In this document: piece by piece, positions 8,626 to 15,657 of the stretch | Numbering within the stretch: the first letter of the stretch is position 1 | Layout of the letters: each line of letters begins with the position of its first letter | NCBI RefSeq assembly: GCF_001044425.1 | Contig: NZ_LFML01000008.1 | Span: 1-64,000, forward strand | DNA length: 64,000 nt | Direction: 5' to 3' | Source of the DNA: Streptomyces roseus | GTDB lineage: Bacteria > Actinomycetota > Actinomycetes > Streptomycetales > Streptomycetaceae | The notes under the pieces: generated by a model | Told to the model about the DNA's origin: nothing | What the model saw: only the letters and a program-made list of their open reading frames with translations | The model's database searches: none | Made by a program: the position numbers and the translations under genes

Positions 8626-8646
8626 AGCGCGGCCCGCGTCCGGCTG

Positions 8647-8670
8647 CCCCGGGGATACTCCCCGGGGTTT
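8647..8670 (+). terminator. hairpin terminator after the DUF3817 gene
   Basis: CCCCGGGGA (8647-8655), loop TAC, and TCCCCGGGG (8659-8667) form a perfect 9-bp stem followed by TTT. It isolates icmA from the upstream genes. Confidence 0.75.
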
Positions 8671-8674
8671 CCCA

Positions 8675-8712
8675 TCGACATTTACTAGGACGTCCTAGTA
8701 AATTCATGGGTA
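8675..8712 (+). promoter_or_regulatory. icmA promoter with a 24-bp perfect palindromic operator in its spacer
   Basis: Bases 8680-8703 are a perfect 24-bp palindrome whose left half is ATTTACTAGGAC. A -35-like TCGACA (8675-8680), an 18-base spacer made of the palindrome, and a -10-like TAAATT (8699-8704) precede the second ATG (8712) by 7 bases. A bound dimer would block the polymerase directly, and the mRNA would be leaderless. The binding protein is unknown. MarR or TetR neighbours are candidates, but the TetR gene has its own different palindrome. Confidence 0.7.
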
Positions 8713-10412
8713 TGGACGCTGACGCCATCGAGGAGGGCCGCCGCCGCTGGCAGGCCCGTTACGACAAGGCCCGCAAGCGCGAGGCCGATTTCACCACGCT
8801 CTCCGGGGATGACGTCGATCCCGTCTACGGGCCCCGCCCCGGCGACGCGTACGAGGGATTCGAGCGCATCGGCTGGCCGGGGGAGTACCCGTACACCCGC
8901 GGCCTGCACGCCACCGGGTACCGCGGCCGGACCTGGACCATCCGCCAGTTCGCCGGCTTCGGCAACGCGGAGCAGACCAACGAGCGCTACAAGATGATCC
9001 TGGCCGCCGGCGGCGGCGGACTCTCCGTGGCCTTCGACATGCCGACCCTCATGGGCCGCGACTCCGACGACCCGCGCTCGCTCGGCGAGGTCGGCCACTG
9101 CGGGGTCGCCATAGACTCCGCCGCCGACATGGAGGTCCTGTTCCAGGACATCCCGCTGGGCGACGTGACCACCTCGATGACGATCTCGGGCCCGGCCGTG
9201 CCCGCCTTCTGCATGTACCTGGTCGCCGCCGAACGCCAGGGCGTGGACCCGGCCGTGCTCAACGGCACCCTCCAGACGGACATCTTCAAGGAGTACATCG
9301 CCCAGAAGGAGTGGCTCTTCGAACCCGAGCCGCACCTGCGCCTCATCGGCGACCTCATGGAGTACTGCGCCAAGGGCATCCCCGCGTACAAGCCGCTGTC
9401 CGTCTCCGGCTACCACATCCGCGAGGCCGGGGCGACGGCCGCGCAGGAGCTCGCGTACACCCTCGCCGACGGTTTCGGCTACGTGGAGCTCGGCCTGTCC
9501 CGCGGTCTTGACGTGGACCACTTCGCCTCCGGCCTCTCCTTCTTCTTCGACGCGCACCTCGACTTCTTCGAGGAGATCGCCAAGTTCCGCGCCGCCCGCC
9601 GGATCTGGGCCCGCTGGATGAAGGAGGTGTACGGGGCGCAAAGCGAGAAGTCGATGTGGCTGCGCTTCCACACCCAGACGGCCGGCGTCTCGCTGACCGC
9701 CCAGCAGCCGTACAACAACGTCGTCCGCACGGCGGTCGAGGCCCTCGCGGCCGTCCTCGGCGGCACCAACTCGCTGCACACCAACGCCCTCGACGAGACC
9801 CTCGCGCTCCCCAGCGAGCAGGCCGCCGAGATCGCCCTGCGCACGCAGCAGGTGCTGATGGAGGAGACCGGCGTGGCCAACGTGGCCGACCCGCTGGGCG
9901 GTTCCTGGTACGTGGAGCAGCTCACCGACCGCATCGAGGCGGACGCCGAGAAGATCTTCGACCAGATCAAGGAGCGCGGACTGCGCGCCCACCCGGACGG
10001 GCAGCACCCGATCGGACCGATCACCTCGGGCATCCTGCGCGGCATCGAGGACGGCTGGTTCACCGGGGAGATCGCCGAGTCGGCCTTCCAGTACCAGCGC
10101 TCCCTGGAGAAGGGCGACAAGCGGGTCGTCGGCGTCAACGTGCACCACGGGTCGGTGACCGGGGACCTGGAGATCCTGCGCGTCAGCCACGAGGTGGAGC
10201 GCGTACAGGTGGAGCACCTGGCGGCCCGCAAGGCGCGGCGCGACGACGCGAAGGTCAAGTCCTCGCTGGACGCGATGCTGGCCGCGGCCCGCGACGGGTC
10301 GAACATGATCCCGGCGATGCTGGACGCGGTGCGCGCCGAGGCCACGCTCGGGGAGATCTGCAACGTGCTGCGGGACGAGTGGGGCACGTACACGGAACCG
10401 CCGGGCTTCTGA
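8712..10412 (+). CDS. icmA: IcmA, isobutyryl-CoA mutase large subunit
   Basis: A coenzyme-B12-dependent acyl-CoA mutase subunit that interconverts isobutyryl-CoA and n-butyryl-CoA, linking valine and fatty-acid metabolism to polyketide precursors. The 566-residue protein from the second ATG matches the length I know for IcmA. It contains only the TIM-barrel substrate domain: GRTWTIRQFAGFGNAEQTNE near 76-95, FDMPTLMGRDSDDPRSLGEV, TMTISGPA, RFHTQTAGVSLTAQQPYNN and LGGTNSLHTNALDE. The C-terminal cobalamin-binding domain of methylmalonyl-CoA mutase is absent, so a separate small IcmB is needed and is not in the window. There is also an in-frame ATG at 8706. I chose 8712 because of the promoter geometry and family length. 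A bidirectional terminator follows. Confidence 0.93.
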   Translation: MDADAIEEGRRRWQARYDKARKREADFTTLSGDDVDPVYGPRPGDAYEGFERIGWPGEYPYTRGLHATGYRGRTWTIRQFAGFGNAEQTNERYKMILAAGGGGLSVAFDMPTLMGRDSDDPRSLGEVGHCGVAIDSAADMEVLFQDIPLGDVTTSMTISGPAVPAFCMYLVAAERQGVDPAVLNGTLQTDIFKEYIAQKEWLFEPEPHLRLIGDLMEYCAKGIPAYKPLSVSGYHIREAGATAAQELAYTLADGFGYVELGLSRGLDVDHFASGLSFFFDAHLDFFEEIAKFRAARRIWARWMKEVYGAQSEKSMWLRFHTQTAGVSLTAQQPYNNVVRTAVEALAAVLGGTNSLHTNALDETLALPSEQAAEIALRTQQVLMEETGVANVADPLGGSWYVEQLTDRIEADAEKIFDQIKERGLRAHPDGQHPIGPITSGILRGIEDGWFTGEIAESAFQYQRSLEKGDKRVVGVNVHHGSVTGDLEILRVSHEVERVQVEHLAARKARRDDAKVKSSLDAMLAAARDGSNMIPAMLDAVRAEATLGEICNVLRDEWGTYTEPPGF

Positions 10413-10421
10413 ACCGCCGGC

Positions 10422-10468
10422 CCGGAGGCCGGTCGCGGCGCCCTGAGGGGCCCGCGACCGGCCTCCGG
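10422..10468. terminator. bidirectional terminator between icmA and tetR
   Basis: CCGGAGGCCGGTCGCGG (10422-10438) and CCGCGACCGGCCTCCGG (10452-10468) form a perfect 17-bp stem. It sits between the convergent ends of icmA and the TetR gene. Confidence 0.8.
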
Positions 10469-10472
10469 CGTG

Positions 10473-11111
10473 TCAGGCGGGGGCGGGGCCCTGGAGGCCG
10501 TGCATCAGGAGGGCCGTGAAGGTGGCCACCCAGAGCTCGTCCACCGGCTCGGAGCTGACCAGGGCCCGGTGCACGACCGTGCCCGCGATCACGTCGAAGA
10601 TCAGGTCGGTGGTGCGGCAGGCGAGTTCCTCGTCCTCCTCGTACGGAAGTTCGCCGCGGGCCTGGGCCCGTTCGCGACCCAGTACGACGAGACGTTTCTG
10701 CCGGTCCACGATCGCCGACCGGATCCGGTCGCGCAGGGCCTCGTCGCGGGTGGACTCGGCGACGACCGCCATCAGGGCCGTACGGGCCTCCGGCCGCCGC
10801 AGCAGCGCCGCGAACTGCAGGACCACGTCCTCTATGTCGGCTTCGAGGGAGCCGCGGTCCGGCAGTTCGAGGGAGTCGAAGAGTTCCGCGACGGCGTCCA
10901 CGACCAGCTCGTTCTTGCCCGCCCAGCGGCGGTAGAGGGTGGTCTTGGCGACCCCGGCCCGGGTGGAGACGTCCCCCATCGTCAGCTTCGACCAGCCCAG
11001 CTCGACCAGCGCGTCGCGCGTCGCGGCGAGGATCGCGGCGTCCGCGGCGGCGCTGCGGGGGCGGCCGGTGCGTCCGGTCGGGGGGCTGGCGTTGCGCATG
11101 GCCGAGACCAT
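10473..11111 (-). CDS. TetR-family transcriptional regulator
   Basis: A 212-residue TetR repressor. After a short basic tail (T-G-R-P-R-S) the DNA-binding domain covers about residues 20-65, with the helix-turn-helix in GWSKLTMGDVSTRAGVAKTT followed by L-Y-R-R-W. The C-terminal ligand domain is helical with a TetR_C-like pattern and Asp/Glu-rich segments (SLEADIEDVVLQ, EEDEELACRTTDLIFDVI). ATG 11111 has no strong ribosome site, and ATG 11099 is an alternative start. It is divergent from the thioredoxin/TPR gene. A perfect 10-3-10 palindrome 75 bases upstream of its start is the likely operator. Ligand unknown. Confidence 0.88.
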   Translation of the reverse strand: MVSAMRNASPPTGRTGRPRSAAADAAILAATRDALVELGWSKLTMGDVSTRAGVAKTTLYRRWAGKNELVVDAVAELFDSLELPDRGSLEADIEDVVLQFAALLRRPEARTALMAVVAESTRDEALRDRIRSAIVDRQKRLVVLGRERAQARGELPYEEDEELACRTTDLIFDVIAGTVVHRALVSSEPVDELWVATFTALLMHGLQGPAPA

Positions 11112-11185
11112 ACCCGTCGGTAGCCAAGGCGGCGGGCCCCGAAATGCTGTGGTTCAGATCACGGGGCGCGCAGGGGCGCGGGGAG

Positions 11186-11208
11186 TTACGCTACGGCTCG
11201 TAGCGTAA
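11186..11208. promoter_or_regulatory. perfect 10-3-10 palindrome, TetR operator candidate
   Basis: TTACGCTACG (11186-11195), spacer GCT, and CGTAGCGTAA (11199-11208) form a perfect inverted repeat in the divergent gap between tetR and the thioredoxin/TPR gene. Arm length and position fit a TetR autoregulatory site. Confidence 0.7.
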
Positions 11209-11341
11209 GAGCGACGACCACGCGAAGAGCTACCGGCGCCAGGTGGGGACCCGGCGCCAACACCGCACCACCGAGGGTACTCAAGAAGGCATTTCGGCCG
11301 ATCTTTTTCGTCGGCGCGCGCACACGGGGGAGGATGTACGC

Positions 11342-12349
11342 ATGCAGCCCAGAAACATGTCCATGAGCGGCGTCGTCGACCTCGCCGCGGTGAAGGCGGC
11401 CGGCGAGGCCAAGGCGAAGGCCGAGCAGGCCCGCGCCGAAGCAGCCCGGCAGGCCGCCCAGGGCGGCGCGCCCGCGTCCGCCGGCGCCGTGCCGCCGTCC
11501 GCGCTCGTGATCGACGTCGACGAGGCCGGCTTCGAACGCGACGTCCTCCAGCTCTCCGCCGAGGTCCCGGTCATCCTGGACTTCTGGGCCGAGTGGTGCG
11601 AGCCCTGCAAGCAGCTCAGCCCGCTCTTGGAGCGCCTGACGGTCGAGGCGAACGGCCGCCTCCTGCTGGCCAAGGTCGACGTCGACTCCAACCAGATGCT
11701 CATGCAGCAGTTCGGCATCCAGGGCATTCCCGCCGTGTTCGCCGTGGTCGCCGGCCAGGTGCTCCCGCTGTTCCAGGGCGTGGCACCCGAGCAGGAGATC
11801 CGCGCGACCCTCGCCCAGCTGGTGCAGGTCGCCGAGGAGCGCTTCGGGATCATCGGCATCGAGGTGGACCCGAACGCCGGAGGCGTCCCCGCGGGCGCCC
11901 CGGCCGACGGTGCGCACGAGGCCCCGGCGGGCCCGTACGACGCGCTGCTCGAAGCGGCCGTCGACGCGCTGGACGCCGGGGACCTCGGCGGAGCGGTGCA
12001 GGCGTACAAGAACGTACTGGCCGACGACCCGGCCAACACCGAGGCCAAGCTGGGCCTGGCCCAGGCCGAGCTGCTCGCCCGGGTCAAGGACATGAACCCG
12101 CAGGCCGTGCGCACCGCGGCGGCCGAGGACCCGAAGGACACGGCGGCCCAGATCGCCGCGGCGGACCTGGACCTGGCCGGCGGTCACGTGGAGGACGCCT
12201 TCGGGCGCCTCGTGGACACGGTGCGGGTGACGGCGGGCGCGGACCGGGACGCGGCGCGGGTCCGGCTGCTGGAGCTTTTCGAGGTCATCGGGGCCGATGA
12301 CCCGCGGGTGGCGGCGGCCCGTACGGCGCTCGCGCGGGTGCTCTTCTAG
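11342..12349 (+). CDS. thioredoxin-domain/TPR protein (CnoX/YbbN-like)
   Basis: A 335-residue cytoplasmic co-chaperone-like protein. An N-terminal Ala/Glu/Lys-rich coiled stretch (about 18-50) precedes a thioredoxin fold (about 60-165). Its active site is W85-C86-E87-P88-C89, i.e. C-E-P-C rather than C-G-P-C, with the cis-Pro in I-Q-G-I-P-A-V-F. The second half has tetratricopeptide-like helices (ALDAGDLGGAVQAYKNVLAD, AKLGLAQAELLARV). This matches the YbbN/CnoX family, which protects clients from oxidation and hands them to chaperones. The altered active site may tune redox potential. ATG 11342 has GGAGG about 10 bases upstream, so the longer frame from 11243 is rejected. The TetR palindrome lies 134 bases upstream. 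Confidence 0.85.
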   Translation: MQPRNMSMSGVVDLAAVKAAGEAKAKAEQARAEAARQAAQGGAPASAGAVPPSALVIDVDEAGFERDVLQLSAEVPVILDFWAEWCEPCKQLSPLLERLTVEANGRLLLAKVDVDSNQMLMQQFGIQGIPAVFAVVAGQVLPLFQGVAPEQEIRATLAQLVQVAEERFGIIGIEVDPNAGGVPAGAPADGAHEAPAGPYDALLEAAVDALDAGDLGGAVQAYKNVLADDPANTEAKLGLAQAELLARVKDMNPQAVRTAAAEDPKDTAAQIAAADLDLAGGHVEDAFGRLVDTVRVTAGADRDAARVRLLELFEVIGADDPRVAAARTALARVLF

Positions 12350-12388
12350 CCCCGGGCCCCCACCCGACGATTTGTTGACACGTAGATA

Positions 12389-12434
12389 AACAGCAGCCGC
12401 ACTTTGCCAAAACTTGGTAATTGCGGCTGCTGTT
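12389..12434. terminator. 46-base near-perfect hairpin after the thioredoxin/TPR gene
   Basis: AACAGCAGCCGCA (12389-12401) pairs perfectly with TGCGGCTGCTGTT (12422-12434). The loop itself folds (TTGCCAA with TTGGTAA, one G-U pair). No long T-tract follows, so it may be a terminator, a processing site, or an operator-like structure. Confidence 0.55.
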
Positions 12435-12559
12435 ACTCGCAGTAAGTGGAACCCCGTGAACTGTCCGGTGTGTTCGTAAATCCACCGCTGTGTCGTGGCC
12501 CATGGTGACACCCAGCGTCGTCACCCGATGGCGCCGGGTCGATCCCCGGTTATCTTCCC

Positions 12560-12575
12560 GTTACCCGCCAGTAAC
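12560..12575. promoter_or_regulatory. GTTAC-N6-GTAAC inverted repeat upstream of the DUF6230 operon
   Basis: GTTAC (12560-12564), spacer CCGCCA, and GTAAC (12571-12575) form a short AT-richer inverted repeat 345 bases before the start codon. It is a possible regulator site, on weak evidence. Confidence 0.35.
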
Positions 12576-12920
12576 GAACCCCCTTGTGCCCCGGCCTGTA
12601 ATGGACCACGATCGGCGACGCTCGGTCCTTCCCGCAGTCCCGCTCACCGGAGCCGCGTGGAGGGTCCCCACCGGGCCGGCCGGCGCCAGGGGTGCCGGCC
12701 GCGGGACAGGGGGGTCTTCGCCGCACCGGCGGAGCCTGTCCTCCTGGTTGCGCGAACGCGTGACCCAGTGGTTGTCGCTCGGGGGTGAACGCCGGTGTAC
12801 CGGACGCGGCTCGGCCGCGGCTCGGCCGCCTGCGCTCCTTCCCGAGGACGTAGCACTTCTCCCATCCCAGGACGGGTACGGCCCGGACCGGAGATGTACG
12901 TCCGAGAAGGAGGAACGAAT

Positions 12921-13571
12921 ATGAGTTCTCAGGTTCGTGGCGGGACCAGATGGAAGCGCTTCGCGCTCGTCATGGTGCCGAGCATCGCGGCCACCGCCGC
13001 GGTCGGTGTGGGTCTGGCGCAGGGTGCCCTCGCGGCGTCCTTCAGCGTCTCCGGCCAGGACTTCAAGGTCTCGGCCGACAAGCTCGACGGTGACGACCTG
13101 CTCCAGTACGGCAGCGTCGCCAAGGGCAAGGGCCTGGACGGCAAGGACGCGGCGCACCCGGTCACCATCTCCGGGTTCCGCCACGCCGAGATCACCAACA
13201 TGTGCCAGTCGCTGGTGACCCCGATTCCCGGCCTCGGCAACATCACGATGCAGCTGCGGACGGGCAACAAGGGCAAGCCGGCCGTCGCGGACAACATCTA
13301 CCTGGATGTCGCCGAGCTCGACACCGACGCCACCTTCAGCGACCTGGACATCGGTGTCGCGGTCGGCGCGGCCAAGGACGACACGCACCCCACCGCGCCG
13401 CAGGCCGGCACGGTGGCGAACGGCTCGCTGTTCTCGCAGCGCGCCAAGAAGGCCGTTCTGACCAACGTGCGTCAGAAGGCTTGGGCGACGACGGCGGGCA
13501 CCTTCACGCTGCCCGACCTCAAGCTGCGCCTGCTCAGCGGCGACCAGCCGTGCTACCAGGACGAGAAGTAG
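12921..13571 (+). CDS. DUF6230 secreted/membrane-anchored protein
   Basis: A 216-residue exported protein of the DUF6230 family, sometimes labelled cholesterol esterase without proof. A basic N-terminus (RWKRF) and a hydrophobic segment end at G-A-L-A-A-S. A soluble domain follows with recurring beta-rich phrases (FSVSGQDFKVSADKLDGDDL, ITMQLRTGNKG). Two Cys residues (in ITNMCQS and DQPCYQ near the end) could form a disulfide. ATG 12921 has the strong site AGAAGGAGG 8 bases upstream. It is first in a three-gene unit with DUF6114 and a Pro/Thr-rich protein. Its biochemical role is unknown. I see no catalytic serine motif, so an esterase label is unsupported. Confidence 0.82.
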   Translation: MSSQVRGGTRWKRFALVMVPSIAATAAVGVGLAQGALAASFSVSGQDFKVSADKLDGDDLLQYGSVAKGKGLDGKDAAHPVTISGFRHAEITNMCQSLVTPIPGLGNITMQLRTGNKGKPAVADNIYLDVAELDTDATFSDLDIGVAVGAAKDDTHPTAPQAGTVANGSLFSQRAKKAVLTNVRQKAWATTAGTFTLPDLKLRLLSGDQPCYQDEK

Positions 13572-13598
13572 TCCGTCCCGGGGCGTGACCGGTGGAGG

Positions 13599-13624
13599 CG
13601 GGTGGCGGCCGTGGCCGCCGCCCG
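13599..13624 (+). other. intercistronic hairpin between DUF6230 and DUF6114
   Basis: CGGGTGGCGGCC (13599-13610) pairs with GGCCGCCGCCCG (13613-13624) with one G-U pair. It lies 28 bases after the DUF6230 stop with no T-tract. It could attenuate expression or stabilise the upstream mRNA. Confidence 0.45.
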
Positions 13625-13678
13625 TCCCGCCGGGCTCCCCGAGTTCTCCGTACCACCGTTTCCAGGGAGCTGTTGTCC

Positions 13679-14218
13679 ATGAACCCCCAGGCCCCGGTTC
13701 GCGCCGCAGACGACGCATGGCTCACCGCGGTGTACCACCGCTTCCACGCCTGGAGTGGTGGCCGGCCCTTCTGGGCGGGCCTCTTCACTCTCATCGGGGG
13801 CGTTCCCATCGCGTACTTCCCGTACGCGGACCTCCGGCTGGGCAACGTCACCATCGCCATGGCGACGACCGCGGGCTCGGGCTCGCTGATCATCGGCGTC
13901 CTGCTGATCACGCTCGGCCTCGCCCTCTGGTTCCAGCAGGGCATCCGGGTCTTCGCGGGGGTGGCGTCCATCCTGCTCGCGCTGGTCTCCCTGCCGGTGT
14001 CCAACCTGGGCGGCTTCTTCCTCGGCTTCCTGTTCGCGCTGATCGGCGGAGCCCTCGCCCTCGCGTGGGTGCCGGGCAAGCCGGACGGTGCGGAGCCCGC
14101 GAAGGCGGAGCAGTCCACGGAGGGCCCCCTGGGGGTCCCCGGTCCCCGCGACACGGAAACGGCTTACGCGACAGACACGACTGCCCATGCCGATGGCGGG
14201 AGGAACAGTGCGGGGTGA
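13679..14218 (+). CDS. DUF6114 integral membrane protein
   Basis: A 179-residue membrane protein with three to four hydrophobic segments (about residues 25-45, 60-85, 88-105 and 108-130). It has the family phrases RPFWAGLFTLIGGVPIAYFP and GVASILLALVSLPVSNLGGF. The C-terminal 45 residues are a hydrophilic Glu/Pro/Thr/Ala tail. ATG 13679 has AGGGAG 9 bases upstream, so longer upstream frames are not needed. Its stop overlaps the start of the next gene by 11 bases, which implies coupled translation. Function unknown. With the secreted DUF6230 partner it may form a small envelope complex. Confidence 0.82.
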   Translation: MNPQAPVRAADDAWLTAVYHRFHAWSGGRPFWAGLFTLIGGVPIAYFPYADLRLGNVTIAMATTAGSGSLIIGVLLITLGLALWFQQGIRVFAGVASILLALVSLPVSNLGGFFLGFLFALIGGALALAWVPGKPDGAEPAKAEQSTEGPLGVPGPRDTETAYATDTTAHADGGRNSAG

Positions 14219-15506
14219 CGAGACGCAGCGGGCCGTGACCCCGAGCGCAGAGTCCCGTGAACGAAGGGGCCCGCGGCACGCCGCGCCCCGGAAGTCGCTG
14301 CTGAACAAGATCCAGATACCCGTCGGCAAGACGATGGCGCTGGCGGCCATGCCGACCGCGGTCTTCGTCGGGATGGGCATGGCGCCGAAGCTGGCGCTCG
14401 CCGACGAGGAGATCCCCTTCGCGCCCGGCCCGTGCGTGACGCGGTCCGACGCACCCGCGGAGTCGGCTTCTCCCAGCCCGTCGGTCTCCACGTCCCCCTC
14501 GCCGGGTTCCTCGCCCTCCGCGAGCCCCTCGCCGGGTGTGTCGAAGGCACCGAAGACGGCCCCGAAGCCGGATGCCGGCAAGTCGGCGGGCTCCTCCACC
14601 GCGTCGAAGCAGACGGCCCCCGCGGCCCCCGCCGGACCGGCCGCCGCGCCGTCCCCGTCCAAGACCCCGAACCCGCTGGACCCGCTGGGCATCGGCGACA
14701 AGGTCAAGGGCATCGTCGACGGCATCACCACCCCGATCCTGGGCGCGCACCCGTCGGCCACCCCGACCCCCACGCCCACGCCGACGCCGACGCCGACCAA
14801 GTCCGCGCCGACGACGAAGCCGGACCCGAAGACGGACCCCGCGCCCGACCCGAAGACGGACCCCAAGCCGGACCCGGCCGCGGACGCGATCCGCGACGCC
14901 GCGAAGAAGGCCGGGGTCGACGTCAAGGAGCTGTCCGAAGACGTCAAGGGCACCGAGAAGACCCCGAAGGACGAAACGGGCAAGGCGGACGAGACGAAGG
15001 ACGCGGACGGGAAGCAACCCTTCCCCTGCCCGACGTACGACGCCAAGGCGCTGGCCGACGCCGAACTGGAGCCGGGCATCCCGCTCCTGCCGGACGAGCC
15101 CTGGTACCTGGACAGCTCGCTGCTCACCCTCTACGGCCTGGACTACCACGGCATCGTCGAGGTGAAGACGGCGGGCGGCAAGACGAAGAAGGTCCTGAAG
15201 TTCACGGCGGACTCGCTGGACATCAAGGACCTGTACCAGACGGTCGGCAAGAGCGGGAACGTCGCCCACCTGAAGTCCCGCCCGGGCTCCACCTCCAAGA
15301 TCCGCGGCGGCACGGTGACGATGTACACCGAGAGCCTCAAGGGGAACCTCTTCGGCCTGATCCCGATCGAGTTCACCCCGAACAGCCCGCCGCCCCTGAA
15401 CGTCCCGTTCGCCTTCTTCTCGAACGTGAAGGTCGTCCAGGCCGGCCAGTTCGGCGGCACCCTCACGGTCCCGGGCCTGCACAACTACGTCGGCCCGCCG
15501 GAGTAG
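14208..15506 (+). CDS. secreted Pro/Ser/Thr-rich protein of unknown function
   Basis: A 432-residue exported protein. A basic N-terminal region (KSLLNKIQ) leads to a hydrophobic stretch ending A-L-A-D, a likely signal sequence near residue 65. A 170-residue low-complexity linker follows, rich in Ser, Pro, Ala and Thr, with a PTPTPT run near nt 14760-14800 and Asp/Lys/Pro repeats. The last ~170 residues are a compact domain with a conserved beginning FPCPTYDAKALADAELEPG and a beta-rich end (LTVPGLHNYVGPPE). I do not recognise the domain. The GTG at 14208 has GGGAGGA just upstream and overlaps the DUF6114 gene, so I chose it over longer frames. The protein looks like a cell-wall-spanning surface protein. 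Confidence 0.75.
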   Translation: MRGDETQRAVTPSAESRERRGPRHAAPRKSLLNKIQIPVGKTMALAAMPTAVFVGMGMAPKLALADEEIPFAPGPCVTRSDAPAESASPSPSVSTSPSPGSSPSASPSPGVSKAPKTAPKPDAGKSAGSSTASKQTAPAAPAGPAAAPSPSKTPNPLDPLGIGDKVKGIVDGITTPILGAHPSATPTPTPTPTPTPTKSAPTTKPDPKTDPAPDPKTDPKPDPAADAIRDAAKKAGVDVKELSEDVKGTEKTPKDETGKADETKDADGKQPFPCPTYDAKALADAELEPGIPLLPDEPWYLDSSLLTLYGLDYHGIVEVKTAGGKTKKVLKFTADSLDIKDLYQTVGKSGNVAHLKSRPGSTSKIRGGTVTMYTESLKGNLFGLIPIEFTPNSPPPLNVPFAFFSNVKVVQAGQFGGTLTVPGLHNYVGPPE

Positions 15507-15538
15507 GAGTCCGAGAACCGGAGACTTGCAGACATCGG

Positions 15539-15577
15539 AAGCCCCGCTTCTCGGAAATGAGAGGCGGGGCTTCTATT
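15539..15577 (+). terminator. terminator of the DUF6230 operon
   Basis: AAGCCCCGCTTCTC (15539-15552) pairs with GAGAGGCGGGGCTT (15559-15572) with one G-U pair, followed by CTATTT. A classic intrinsic terminator that also marks the left boundary of the toxin insert. Confidence 0.85.
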
Positions 15578-15657
15578 TGTCGCGAATCAACCCTTTGTCT
15601 TTACCGAAGTTAAGAATTTCATTAAAGTGATCTTGCCGCTGCCATAGGCGCGGCGCG

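Larger units (their letters stand above)
12350..12920. other. 571-base intergenic region before the DUF6230 operon
   Basis: No credible gene lies here. It holds a long hairpin (12389-12434), a small GTTAC inverted repeat (12560-12575) and GC-rich leader sequence, ending in a strong ribosome site AGAAGGAGG (12905-12913) for the DUF6230 gene. Confidence 0.6.

Noticed and set aside
8712..10412. Complete methylmalonyl-CoA mutase
   Set aside because: The cobalamin-binding C-terminal domain is absent and the length matches IcmA.
12921..13571. Cholesterol esterase annotation for the DUF6230 protein
   Set aside because: No G-x-S-x-G or other hydrolase motif is visible.
14760..14890. Possible CRISPR or minisatellite in the Pro/Thr run
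   Set aside because: The repeats are codons of an in-frame PTPT/DPKPDP linker without spacers.
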